Source: an uncultured Muribaculaceae bacterium
GTDB taxonomy: Bacteria > Bacteroidota > Bacteroidia > Bacteroidales > Muribaculaceae
DNA: 64,000 nucleotides
Assembly (NCBI GenBank): GCA_910584365.1
Contig: CAJUAF010000001.1
Span: 94,218 to 158,217, forward strand
Reading direction: 5' to 3'
How positions within the stretch are numbered: position 1 is the first letter of the stretch; every line of letters starts with the position of its first letter. Shown here one piece after another: positions 26,242-34,474 of the stretch. A program made the position numbers and the translations under genes. Below the pieces are notes generated by a model that worked only from the letters and a program-made list of their open reading frames with translations, did no database searches and had not been told where the DNA came from.

Positions 26242-27468
26242 ATGAAAAAGTTAGGAGACGTTATCAGGGGCTGCCTTGCGGCGGCAATGATAATTCTGTG
26301 CGGAGCCGTGGCGCCGCAGCAAGTGGGGGCGTGTACATCGGCCATCGTCGGAATCCAGCGGGGCGCCGGCGGACGCTGGCTGCTTTGGAAGCACCGCGAT
26401 TCGGGCCACCCCGACAATTATGTCCGCCGAATCGCCGCTACTGATTCGACGCTCTCATACGTGGCTCTGTTCAACGCGGCCGACACGGCTTCCCTTGAAT
26501 CCTGGATAGGGTTCAACGAAGCCGGATTCGCTGTCATGAACACTGCGACCTACAATCTTCCCGCTCCGGCCAAAACATGGCAGGACAGGGAGGGTTTCAT
26601 CATGAGCGGGGCGCTCGCCACCTGCCGCACACTCGACGATTTCCGCCGTCTGCTGGTCTCTTACCCGGGAAAACGGGGTGTCCAGGCAAATTTCGGGGCC
26701 ATCGACGCCGAAGGAAACGGAGCTTATTTCGAGACTTCCGACGCGGGGGTGGAAGAGTTCCCCCTGGACTCACTGACGGGAATCGCAACCCGCACTAACT
26801 ATTCTTTCCGGGGAACCGCCGAGCCACTGGCCGGTCTCAAACGCCACACGTCCGAACTCCATCAGCTCGACTCGCTGCTTCTTATTGACCGCCCCTGGGC
26901 GCCGGCCGGCAAACTCGGCGCGGAGGATTTCACGGAAGTTCTCTCACGTTCGTTCCTGCTGCCGGTCTATCTTCCCGACAGGGATAAGAACCCGCCGAAA
27001 GAGAATCCGGAAGCCGAGGCGGGAATTTCCGCCGGCTATTTCACCAATCCTTACGGACAACGCGCCTATCAGGTCTGCGATCTTCTGGACGGACAAGTTA
27101 AAACTCTTACCGACAACGGCGACGTCATATCGCGCCATAATTCCAGCGCTTCGGTCGTAATCGAAGGGCCGCTGCCGGGGGAAGATCCGGCGAAAACCAT
27201 AATAATGTGGACCCTGATAGGCTTTCCGGCTCTCTCGACGGTGGAGGCGGTCACTCTTGATTCCGTCCCGGCATCCCTTCTCCCCTCCCCCGCAACGGGG
27301 CGCTCAGCCCTGGCTGACTCCGTAGCCGCGCTACGCCGGAAAGCGTTTATCCCCGTCGCGGGTAAAAAGCGCAAGTTCCGCTTCAATCTCCCCTATCTCC
27401 GGCAAGCCGTTCCCGCAGCCCGCGGACGGTCACTCCCCCACTATGCCCCTGCCCGCAGCCGCAGATAA
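26242..27468 (+). CDS. Secreted Ntn-hydrolase, C45 / acyltransferase-like
   Basis: A 408-residue exported protein. The signal peptide probably ends at Ala30, which would expose Cys31 (VGACTSAIVG) as the N-terminal nucleophile. The segment LLWKHRDSGHP... followed by SWIGFNEAGFAVMNTATYN is typical of the C45 / isopenicillin-N acyltransferase and choloylglycine-type fold. Such enzymes cut amide bonds, for example in acyl-amino acids, beta-lactams or conjugated bile acids. Here the substrate is unknown. In Bacteroidales, relatives are annotated as 'carcinine hydrolase' or C45 peptidase. It is divergent from the tricorn-like protease, with overlapping control regions, suggesting a shared peptide-degrading role. 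Confidence 0.82.
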   Translation: MKKLGDVIRGCLAAAMIILCGAVAPQQVGACTSAIVGIQRGAGGRWLLWKHRDSGHPDNYVRRIAATDSTLSYVALFNAADTASLESWIGFNEAGFAVMNTATYNLPAPAKTWQDREGFIMSGALATCRTLDDFRRLLVSYPGKRGVQANFGAIDAEGNGAYFETSDAGVEEFPLDSLTGIATRTNYSFRGTAEPLAGLKRHTSELHQLDSLLLIDRPWAPAGKLGAEDFTEVLSRSFLLPVYLPDRDKNPPKENPEAEAGISAGYFTNPYGQRAYQVCDLLDGQVKTLTDNGDVISRHNSSASVVIEGPLPGEDPAKTIIMWTLIGFPALSTVEAVTLDSVPASLLPSPATGRSALADSVAALRRKAFIPVAGKKRKFRFNLPYLRQAVPAARGRSLPHYAPARSRR

Positions 27469-27956
27469 ATGTAGCCAAAGATTTGCCCACAAATTTTATC
27501 TCACACCAAATTTATCTCCCAAAATTGTTTATCTCCTACGGATAAACCTTGTCTCCCACGGATTTCACTGATTAACGGATTTCACACGGATTCCGCTTCG
27601 GCTTCGCCTCAGGATTTCACAGATTATACGGATTCCACTGATGTCTGCGAGGAATGCTATGGTGCCCGTTGGGAAGAGTGAGGCTGTCAAGAGCAATCCG
27701 CGGAATCCCTCCGCGCAAAGCGCGTCCGTGGAACCGGGCGCCCGCCTCGAGCTTCTGCGATAATCTGCGCTTCTGCGAGAAATAATCTTCAATAATCCTG
27801 ATAATCCCGATAATCAAAATTAATCCGTGAAAAATCCCTTTCTTCCGTGAAATCCGTGGGAGCTTCTTATGGAGGATGAAGATTGTTGAAAATTATTTCT
27901 CGCAGAAGCGCAGATTTTCGCAGAAGCCGGATTCACAGACGAATCCGGTGAAGATG
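27469..27956. repeat. Intergenic repeat block B
   Basis: A non-coding block with the same building units as block A: CACGGATTTCACTGATTAACGG-like strings (from about 27556), a segment around the CTGTCAAGAGCAATCCGCGG word (27684-27703), CGCGCAAAGCGCGTCCGTGG, and CTTCTGCGATAATCTGCGC. The segment 27812-27862 matches 1-52 and 471-522 of block A with a few differences. An inverted CTCGCAGAAGCGCAGATT arm lies at about 27899-27916. No gene is supported. Confidence 0.8.
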
Positions 27957-27959
27957 CAA

Positions 27960-27995
27960 AAAAACGTTGCCGTCCCGAGGGGAGGCAACGTTTTT
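27960..27995 (-). terminator. Terminator of fba
   Basis: AAAAACGTTGCC (27960-27971) pairs with GGCAACGTTTTT (27984-27995). Read on the minus strand it follows the fba stop codon by 23 bases and ends in a T-run. Confidence 0.85.
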
Positions 27996-28018
27996 ATTCG
28001 TATTGGTATAGTTCGGGA

Positions 28019-29017
28019 TTATTCGGCTTTGCCGTTGGAACCGAGAACGTTGACGATCTTGTGCTTGTAGAGCTTCTCCATTTCGTCGCGAGCCGGGCCG
28101 AGGTATTTGCGGGGGTCGAATTCTCCGGGTTTGTCATGGAAGACCTTGCGTACAGCGGCGGTCATGGCCAGACGGGAGTCGGAGTCGATGTTGATCTTGC
28201 AAACGGCGCTCTTGGCAGCCTTGCGGAGTTCCTCTTCGGGGATACCAATGGCATCGGGAAGTTTGCCGCCGTATTCGTTGATCATGTCAACATATTCCTG
28301 GGGTACGGAGGAAGAACCGTGGAGTACGATGGGGAATCCGGGGAGTTTCTCCATAACGGCATCGAGTACGTTGAATGCCAGGGGGGGAGGAACGAGGCGG
28401 CCTTCGGCGTTGCGGGTACACTGCTCGGGAGTGAACTTGTATGCGCCGTGGCTGGTACCGATGGAGATAGCCAGGGAGTCGCAGCCGGTGCGGGTTGCGA
28501 AATCGATAACCTCTTCGGGGTCGGTGTAAGTGTGGTGGTCGGAGGAAACTTCGTCCTCAACGCCGGCGAGAACGCCAAGCTCACCTTCAACGGTTACGTC
28601 GTACTGGTGGGCGTAGTCAACGACTTTCTTTGTGAGGGCTACATTTTCCTCGTAGGGAAGATGGCTGCCGTCGATCATCACGGAGGAGAATCCGTTGTCG
28701 ATACAGCTCTTGCAAAGCTCGAAGCTGTCACCGTGGTCGAGGTGAAGAACAATCTGGGGATGCTCCCAGCCGAGTTCTTTTGCGTAAGCGACCGCACCCT
28801 GGGCCATGTAGCGGAGCAGGGTTGCGTTGGCGTAGTTGCGGGCGCCCTTCGAAACCTGGAGGATCACAGGAGACTTCTCCTCGGCTGCTGCCTTGATGAT
28901 AGCCTGAAGCTGCTCCATGTTGTTGAAGTTGAAAGCGGGGATAGCATAGCCGCCTTTAATGGCCTTGGCGAACATCTCGCGGGTGTTGACCAGACCTAAT
29001 TCTTTGTAGCTTACCAT
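28019..29017 (-). CDS. fba: Class II fructose-bisphosphate aldolase
   Basis: A 332-residue zinc-dependent aldolase that splits fructose 1,6-bisphosphate into glyceraldehyde 3-phosphate and dihydroxyacetone phosphate in glycolysis and runs in reverse in gluconeogenesis. Family motifs: YAIPAFNFNNMEQLQAIIKAA, zinc-binding HLDHGDSFE, EGELGVLAGVEDEV, and TSHGAYKF; the C-terminal half contains VLHGSSSVPQEYVDMIN. Length is normal. It has its own minus-strand promoter region (-7 box 29070-29077) and terminator, and is divergent from trpS. Confidence 0.97.
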   Translation of the reverse strand: MVSYKELGLVNTREMFAKAIKGGYAIPAFNFNNMEQLQAIIKAAAEEKSPVILQVSKGARNYANATLLRYMAQGAVAYAKELGWEHPQIVLHLDHGDSFELCKSCIDNGFSSVMIDGSHLPYEENVALTKKVVDYAHQYDVTVEGELGVLAGVEDEVSSDHHTYTDPEEVIDFATRTGCDSLAISIGTSHGAYKFTPEQCTRNAEGRLVPPPLAFNVLDAVMEKLPGFPIVLHGSSSVPQEYVDMINEYGGKLPDAIGIPEEELRKAAKSAVCKINIDSDSRLAMTAAVRKVFHDKPGEFDPRKYLGPARDEMEKLYKHKIVNVLGSNGKAE

Positions 29018-29069
29018 TTTCTAAATTCTGGATTTATATAGGTTGAGTGTTGACGTAGTTTTCTGACCG

Positions 29070-29077
29070 CAAATTTA
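29070..29077 (-). promoter_or_regulatory. -7 box of fba
   Basis: TAAATTTG on the minus strand, about 52 bases before the fba start at 29017. A clear -33 TTTG is absent. Confidence 0.5.
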
Positions 29078-29123
29078 CGAAATTTTCTTTAGACGGCCCC
29101 TACCTTTTTAACAAAAAAATCAG

Positions 29124-29131
29124 TACCTTTG
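29124..29131 (+). promoter_or_regulatory. -7 box of trpS
   Basis: TACCTTTG on the plus strand, giving an untranslated leader of roughly 60 bases before the ATG at 29196. No consensus -33 box is seen. Confidence 0.55.
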
Positions 29132-29195
29132 CAGACGTAACCGCGCCTGCTGACCGCGTTTTTTATTTTTTTAACCGCAGACTCATAATTCCGCT

Positions 29196-30287
29196 ATGGA
29201 AAAAATCATACTGACGGGAGACCGCCCCACCGGCCGTCTCCATCTTGGCCATTACGTAGGCTCCCTGCGCCGCCGCGTGGAGCTTCAGAATTCGGGCTGT
29301 TTCGACAAGATTTTCATCATGATCGCCGACGCCCAGGCCCTGACTGACAACGCCGACAACCCCGAGAAAGTGCGCCAGAACGTAATAGAGGTCGCCCTGG
29401 ATTACCTCTCGGTGGGCATCGACCCGGCGAAATCCTGTATTTTCGTCCAGACCCACGTGCCGGAGCTGACCGAACTGGCGTTCTACTATATGAACCTGGT
29501 GACCGTATCGCGCGTCCAGCGTAACCCCACGGTCAAGACCGAGATCAAGATGCGCAATTTCGAGCAGTCGATTCCCGTAGGGTTCTTCTGCTACCCCGTC
29601 AGCCAGGCTTCCGACATTACCGCCTTCAAGGCCACCACAGTCCCCGTCGGCGAAGACCAGGCCCCGATGATCGAGCTTACCCGCGAAATCGTCAACCGCT
29701 TCAACACTGTCTACGGGCCCACACTTGTGGAGCCTGAAATCCTCCTGCCCGACAACGTCGCCTGTCTGCGTCTGCCCGGCACGGACGGCAAGGCCAAGAT
29801 GAGCAAATCGCTCGGTAACTGTATCTACCTCAGCGACAGCCCGAAAGAGGTCGCCAAGAAAGTAAAGAGTATGTACACCGACCCCGAACATCTGACCGTG
29901 GACTCCCCGGGCCATCTCGAGGGGAACTGCCCGTTCATCTATCTTGACGCTTTCTGCACCGACGAGCATTTCGCCAAATATCTGCCTGAATACAAGAATC
30001 TTCAGGAACTCAAGGACCACTACACCCGCGGAGGTCTCGGCGACGGCACCGTCAAGAAACTTCTTATCAATGTGCTGGAGGAGACTCTCGCCCCCATCCG
30101 CGAGCGCCGCAAATTCTGGGAACAGAATATCCCCGGGGTGTACGACATCCTGCGCAGCGGTTCGGAACGCGCCCGCACAGAAGCCGCCGACACTCTCGAC
30201 AAGGTCCGCGCCGCGATGAAAATCAATTATTTCGACGACGAGGCCCTGATTGCCGAACAGGCCGGACGCTACCGCTCCGCAAAATAA
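29196..30287 (+). CDS. trpS: Tryptophan--tRNA ligase
   Basis: Class I aminoacyl-tRNA synthetase charging tRNA-Trp. Signature elements: TGDRPTGRLHLGHYVGSL near residues 7-24 (HIGH-type motif), substrate-site GEDQAPMIELTREI, and KMSKS at 201-205. The 363-residue length fits the bacterial single-domain form with a C-terminal anticodon region. It is divergent from fba and is followed 9 bases later by a PAS-domain gene. Confidence 0.97.
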   Translation: MEKIILTGDRPTGRLHLGHYVGSLRRRVELQNSGCFDKIFIMIADAQALTDNADNPEKVRQNVIEVALDYLSVGIDPAKSCIFVQTHVPELTELAFYYMNLVTVSRVQRNPTVKTEIKMRNFEQSIPVGFFCYPVSQASDITAFKATTVPVGEDQAPMIELTREIVNRFNTVYGPTLVEPEILLPDNVACLRLPGTDGKAKMSKSLGNCIYLSDSPKEVAKKVKSMYTDPEHLTVDSPGHLEGNCPFIYLDAFCTDEHFAKYLPEYKNLQELKDHYTRGGLGDGTVKKLLINVLEETLAPIRERRKFWEQNIPGVYDILRSGSERARTEAADTLDKVRAAMKINYFDDEALIAEQAGRYRSAK

Positions 30288-30296
30288 CGCATTGAG

Positions 30297-30656
30297 ATGG
30301 ATAAGGAAGAACTATCCCGCCTTTTGGCCGGAATTCCCTGGGCCGAGGAGATGAACTGCGCCGTAACGGTCTGCGATTCCGAGGGGGTGATCCTCTATAT
30401 GAACCGCAAGTCCCGCGAGACGTTCGCCTCCCACGGCGACCTCATCGGCCGCAACCTCCTTGACTGTCATTTACCGGAATCCGTAGAGAAAATCCGCCGG
30501 ATGCTCGCCTCCGGGGAAAGCAACGCCTACACGATTTCCAAAAACGGACAGCGTAAAGTAATCTATCAGACTCCCTGGCGCCGCGACGGCGAAATAGCCG
30601 GACTGGTGGAAATCTCGATGGTTGTTCCCCAGGAGATGCCCCATTATATCCGTTAG
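30297..30656 (+). CDS. Stand-alone PAS-domain protein
   Basis: A 119-residue cytoplasmic protein consisting of one PAS domain: VTVCDSEGVILYMNRKSRETFASHGDLIGRNLLDCHLPESVEKIRRML followed by RKVIYQTPWRRDGEIAGLVEISM. No output domain is attached. PAS domains bind ligands or cofactors such as heme or flavin or mediate protein contacts; the cofactor cannot be told here. It lies 9 bases after trpS, likely in the same transcript. Confidence 0.85.
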   Translation: MDKEELSRLLAGIPWAEEMNCAVTVCDSEGVILYMNRKSRETFASHGDLIGRNLLDCHLPESVEKIRRMLASGESNAYTISKNGQRKVIYQTPWRRDGEIAGLVEISMVVPQEMPHYIR

Positions 30657-30703
30657 TATCCGGTCGCTGAAACCACAATGCGCCCTACCAGCGTCCGCGC
30701 AGC

Positions 30704-31906
30704 CTATACCTCTTTGACCGTTTCTTTTCCTTCGCCGGAGAAGAAACGGTTTATTATTATCGACAGGGCGCCGTCGCCTGTAACGTTGCAGGCCGTTCCG
30801 AACGAATCCATCGCGATATAGAGGGCTATCATCAGGGCATTGTCGGCCTCGGTAAACCCGAGTATGGAGGTCAGCAGTCCGAGCGAGGCCATGACAGCGC
30901 CGCCGGGTACTCCGGGCGCCGCGACAATCGTAATGCCGAGCATCGCCACGAAACCCATGAACATACCGAAGTCGTAGGGCATACCTTTCAGCAGCATCAG
31001 GGCCATGGCGCACGCCACCAGCTTCAGGCAGCTTCCGGACATATGTATAGTGGCGCAAAGCGGTACGGTAAATCCGGCGATATCCTTGTTTACACCCATC
31101 TTGATTGTCCGTTCGAGGGTTACGGGAATCGTAGCGGCCGATGACTGGGTTCCGAGGGCAGTGAAATAGGCCGGCATCATGGTCCACAGCAGCCGCAAGG
31201 GATTGCGTGAAATTCCGTCGCGGGCAAACAGGGACGCAATGGCATACTGCGCCACCAGCAGGAAAACGTGCAGTCCGAAAATCACCAGTATTATTTTCAG
31301 AAACGCTGACAGAACGACTCCGACCTCACCGGCGGCGGTCATATTCAGGAAAATACCGAAAATATATATCGGCAACAGGGGGATTATGGCGCGCCGGATA
31401 ATCATATCCACGATGTCGCGGAATTCGGAACACCCCTTGCGAATTACCCCCATAGGCATCCGCGAAGCCCCTAATCCAAGTATGAATGCAGTAACCAGCG
31501 CCGTCATCACGCTCATAAGCGGCGGAATCCCCACTTTGAAATATGGAGCGATCTCCACGGCTCCGGCTTCCGCCTCGACGTATGCGTCACTGGAAATCAT
31601 TCCCGGGAAGAACAGTTGCCCCGTGGCGTAGGAGAGCATCCCTGCGCATAACGTAGCCACGTAGGCCAGCAACGCCGTAGCCACCAGCATTTTTCCGGCC
31701 TTTCCCCCTATATCGGCAATGGCCGGGGCCACGAATCCGATAATAATCAGCGGAATACAGAATCCCAGAAACTCACTGAAAATCTGATTGAAAGTAACGA
31801 ACACCCGCGTTCCCCACACAGGCATAAAATATCCGCACCCGATTCCGAGCGCAATAGCTATGACAATTTTCGGGAGCAGCCCGAGTCTGATTTTTCCGTT
31901 CTTCAT
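30704..31906 (-). CDS. Dicarboxylate/amino acid:cation symporter
   Basis: A 400-residue transporter of the DAACS family (GltP/DctA/SstT), using Na+ or H+ gradients to import dicarboxylates or amino acids. Seen are eight or so membrane segments, a serine-rich hairpin motif TQSSAATIPVTLER, and a substrate/cation site PLCATIHMSGSCLK, where the usual NMDGT reads HMSGS. This change could alter cation or substrate use. The frame extends to 31984, but ATG at 31906 is preferred since the -7 box at 31939-31946 lies between. It faces the PAS gene tail to tail. Confidence 0.85.
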   Translation of the reverse strand: MKNGKIRLGLLPKIVIAIALGIGCGYFMPVWGTRVFVTFNQIFSEFLGFCIPLIIIGFVAPAIADIGGKAGKMLVATALLAYVATLCAGMLSYATGQLFFPGMISSDAYVEAEAGAVEIAPYFKVGIPPLMSVMTALVTAFILGLGASRMPMGVIRKGCSEFRDIVDMIIRRAIIPLLPIYIFGIFLNMTAAGEVGVVLSAFLKIILVIFGLHVFLLVAQYAIASLFARDGISRNPLRLLWTMMPAYFTALGTQSSAATIPVTLERTIKMGVNKDIAGFTVPLCATIHMSGSCLKLVACAMALMLLKGMPYDFGMFMGFVAMLGITIVAAPGVPGGAVMASLGLLTSILGFTEADNALMIALYIAMDSFGTACNVTGDGALSIIINRFFSGEGKETVKEV

Positions 31907-31938
31907 GGTAACCGTGTTTTTTTCTGACACATCGGCTG

Positions 31939-31946
31939 CAAAGTTA
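31939..31946 (-). promoter_or_regulatory. -7 box of the symporter gene
   Basis: TAACTTTG on the minus strand, 32 bases before ATG 31906. It excludes the longer start at 31984. Confidence 0.6.
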
Positions 31947-32069
31947 AGAAAAATGCCCGGCAAAATCCCCCTTCCCTTCCCCAAAAAATCCTAACGCCCC
32001 AAAAACACCCCGCACTCTCAACCTCTGGAGAATAAGTACCACGTAGTACTATACAGAATCATTGCCGTC

Positions 32070-32535
32070 CGCCTCCGCGTAATCTTTCCGCGCAAAGCGC
32101 GTCCCTCGCACTCCCCTTTATGTCTGCGATAATCTGCGCCTCTGCGAGAAATAATCTTCATCTTCCACATAAGAAGCTCCCACGGATTTCACGGAAGAAA
32201 GGGATTTTACACGGATTAATGTTGATTTTCGGGATTATAAAGATTATGGGGATTATTTCTCGCAGAAGCGCAGATTAACGCAGAATTCAATTCCACGGAC
32301 GCGCTTTGCGCGGTGGGATTCCGCGGATTGCTCTTGACAGCCTCACACTTCCCAACTGGCACCATTGCTTTCCCCGCAGACATCAGTGAAATCCGTATAA
32401 TCTGTGAAATCCTGAGGCGAAGCCGAAGAGGAATCCGTGGAAAATCCTTTTAATCAGTGAAATCCGTGGGAGATTCTTATGGAAGATGAAAATTTTTATC
32501 GCTGAGGCTGAGGCGAAGCCGCAGCGGAATGGAAC
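32070..32535. repeat. Intergenic repeat block C
   Basis: A non-coding block with the same units as blocks A and B. The right half (from about 32245) runs in the opposite orientation: CTCGCAGAAGCGCAGATTA at about 32258, then CCACGGACGCGCTTTGCGCGG and CCGCGGATTGCTCTTGACAG, i.e. the reverse complement of block B. The left half (CGCGCAAAGCGCGTCC, CTGCGATAATCTGCGCCTCTGCG) is in the forward sense, so the block is a large imperfect inverted repeat. The flank 31985-32069 shows nothing else. Confidence 0.8.
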
Positions 32536-32572
32536 GGCGCCGTAACGCAGAAAGATGCGTCACGGCGCCGTT
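32533..32572 (-). terminator. Hairpin after hpf
   Basis: AACGGCGCCGT (32533-32543) pairs with ACGGCGCCGTT (32562-32572), with an inner ACGCA/TGCGT stem. It lies 56 bases downstream of the hpf stop. No strong T-run on the minus strand. Confidence 0.55.
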
Positions 32573-32628
32573 TAGGTAAGTTTAGTCCTTACATGGATGA
32601 AAGAGAGGGAGAAATCAGGGGGGAGCCG

Positions 32629-32919
32629 TTACTTCTTGTCTTTGGATTTCTCGAGCATCTTGTCGAGGGCCTCAAGACAGAGGTCGATGGCTTCCTCGAA
32701 GGTGTCGGCAATCTTGGTGACAACCTGTTCGTTCTGGGGAAGGGTTACTTTGACGACGGCTTCCTTGTTCATGGCGGTTTCCGGTTTTACTACCGACAGT
32801 TTGACATCGACAGTGGTGATGTTGGCGTAGTGGCGCTGAAGGCGTTCAGCTTTCTTGTTGATGAAAGCGACGAGTTTTTCGGAAGCGTCGAAGTGGATTG
32901 CTTGAATACGAACGTCCAT
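32629..32919 (-). CDS. hpf: Ribosome hibernation promoting factor
   Basis: A 96-residue HPF/RaiA (short form) that binds the 30S decoding centre in slow growth and stops translation, often with 70S dimers forming. It begins MDVRIQAIHFDASEKLVAFINKKAERL and shows the family's beta-alpha-beta-beta-beta-alpha layout with the C-terminal helix FEEAIDLCLEALDKML. It follows xerC by 15 bases, an order (rpsU, xerC, hpf) I know from other Bacteroidales. Length is normal. Confidence 0.93.
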   Translation of the reverse strand: MDVRIQAIHFDASEKLVAFINKKAERLQRHYANITTVDVKLSVVKPETAMNKEAVVKVTLPQNEQVVTKIADTFEEAIDLCLEALDKMLEKSKDKK

Positions 32920-32934
32920 AGATTTTCCTCCTTT

Positions 32935-33939
32935 TCAAGGTTTAGGGCCTGCGGGCGCGTCACTGCGTGTGGCGCGCGGGTGGGCAAGTTGATAATTCTG
33001 TTTAAGTTCTCGGTAGGTTATATGGGTATATACCTGAGTGGTAGCCAGGGATTCGTGTCCGAGCAGTTTCTGGACGGCCACGAGATCGGCGCCGTTGTTG
33101 AGCATATCGGTTGCGAAGGAATGTCGCAGCACATGAGGGCTCAGCCGCTGGGCATGGGCCCTCCCACGGAGGGCTTTCTTTACGATACGCTCCACGAGCA
33201 TGGGGTAGAGAGGTTCACCGTGGCCGCGGACAAAGAACGGTCCGGTGACGGCTCCGACGGCGCTCTCCCTTATTCGGCGATATCGGTCGATGGCCTCCGC
33301 CAGTTCGCCGCCGAAAGGGATTATTCTTTCTTTATTACGCTTGCCAAGCACTTTTAGTTCGCCCCGGACGGTGTCTACATGGCGGTCCTCCAGACCTATC
33401 AGTTCCCCCCGGCGCATCCCGGTGGAATATAACATCAGGAAAATCAGGGCGTCGCGCTCCTGCTCGAATCCGCGGGACTCCCGGGGGGATTTTTCCGTCT
33501 CAGCCGCCGAGTCAGCAAGCTGGCCGGCGGTAGATTTACCATCCCGGGCGGGTATTTTCCCGTAAAGGTCTTCGGCGATAATCTCATTGACTTCCCGGGG
33601 GCGCAGACTGACGGGAAGCGGTTTGGGGATTTTGGCGACCTCCACTTCCGAAGCCGGATTTCCGTCTATCAGCCTTTTGCGGAGAAGAAACTGATAGAAC
33701 GAACTGACCGCCGTCAGTTTCCGGCGGATAGAGCGCATCGCAATCCCTTTTTCTGCCAGCGACAGCAACCACTGGCGGATATCGGAGGCGGTAACCGAGA
33801 GAGCGTCGAACGTCTCCTCGCTGCCGTCGGGATCGAGAAATTCGCGGAACTGACGCAAGTCGACAGAATACGACAAAACGGTATGAACTGAAAGATTCAG
33901 CTCACACCGGATATATGTCAAAAATGATTTTATCAACAT
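32935..33939 (-). CDS. xerC: Tyrosine recombinase XerC-like
   Basis: A 334-residue site-specific recombinase of the tyrosine class, expected to resolve chromosome dimers with a XerD partner at dif. N-terminal SAM-like core-binding domain (about 1-110), then catalytic domain with TGMRRGEL (first Arg), HVLRHS (His/Arg), LGHESLATTQ and the nucleophile Tyr in VYTH. Between about residues 125 and 165 it carries a Ser/Glu-rich insert. A TTG-initiated frame starts at 33945; the ATG at 33939 is preferred. It lies between rpsU and hpf on the minus strand. A phage-integrase origin is unlikely given the conserved neighbourhood. Confidence 0.92.
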   Translation of the reverse strand: MLIKSFLTYIRCELNLSVHTVLSYSVDLRQFREFLDPDGSEETFDALSVTASDIRQWLLSLAEKGIAMRSIRRKLTAVSSFYQFLLRKRLIDGNPASEVEVAKIPKPLPVSLRPREVNEIIAEDLYGKIPARDGKSTAGQLADSAAETEKSPRESRGFEQERDALIFLMLYSTGMRRGELIGLEDRHVDTVRGELKVLGKRNKERIIPFGGELAEAIDRYRRIRESAVGAVTGPFFVRGHGEPLYPMLVERIVKKALRGRAHAQRLSPHVLRHSFATDMLNNGADLVAVQKLLGHESLATTQVYTHITYRELKQNYQLAHPRATRSDAPAGPKP

Positions 33940-34117
33940 TGGCAATTTCGCTTCCCGGGATTCGCCGGCTTCCGCGAGGCTGAATGGCAGCGGCGGCGAC
34001 AGCGCGTTTCCCGATGTCTCGGTAGCGAAATTACATCAAAGTTTTGTGAAATCCAAATTTTTCACAAAGAAAAACGGCTCTTTCCTCCGGAACGGAAGAA
34101 ATCATGCGGGGAAAGAA

Positions 34118-34309
34118 TTATTCCTCTACGAGACGGAGCTTCTGCACGTAAACCGCCTTCATCATTTTCTTGCGGTTTGTTACAGAGGGCTTTTCAAAAG
34201 CCTGACGGCTGCGAAGTTCCTTCACGATGCCGGTCTTTTCGTATTTACGCTTGAATTTCTTAAGAGCTTTTTCGATGTTGTCGCCTTCTTTAACTTGTAC
34301 GATGATCAT
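34118..34309 (-). CDS. rpsU: 30S ribosomal protein S21
   Basis: A 63-residue S21: MIIVQVKEGDNIEKALKKFKRKYEKTGIVKELRSRQAFEKPSVTNRKKMMKAV, the usual Bacteroidetes form. S21 sits near the anti-Shine-Dalgarno end of 16S rRNA on the 30S platform; in this phylum it is thought to help hide that sequence. It is upstream of xerC and hpf on the minus strand and has a TATCTTTG -7 box at 34358-34365. The 178 bases to xerC show nothing else. Confidence 0.96.
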   Translation of the reverse strand: MIIVQVKEGDNIEKALKKFKRKYEKTGIVKELRSRQAFEKPSVTNRKKMMKAVYVQKLRLVEE

Positions 34310-34357
34310 TTTTTGGGGTTCTTATTTCTTAATTGTTATATACAGATTAGTATAACA

Positions 34358-34365
34358 CAAAGATA
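34358..34365 (-). promoter_or_regulatory. -7 box of rpsU
   Basis: TATCTTTG on the minus strand, 48 bases before the rpsU start. A second TAATTTTG box lies at 34397-34404. Neither has a perfect -33 partner. Confidence 0.5.
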
Positions 34366-34448
34366 GGCAGACAAAAGCTGCCTGTCATTTGCGGGGCAAA
34401 ATTACGGAGTTTTTTTTGATTGACAAAATCTTTTCCCGATTTTTTTGT

Positions 34449-34456
34449 TAACTTTG
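34449..34456 (+). promoter_or_regulatory. -7 box of parC
   Basis: TAACTTTG, 18 bases before the ATG at 34475. No TTTG at the standard distance. Confidence 0.55.
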
Positions 34457-34474
34457 CACAACAATATATAGACG

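Noticed and set aside
32935..33939. Tyrosine recombinase as a mobile-element integrase
   Set aside because: Sits between rpsU and hpf, the conserved chromosomal place of XerC-like genes.
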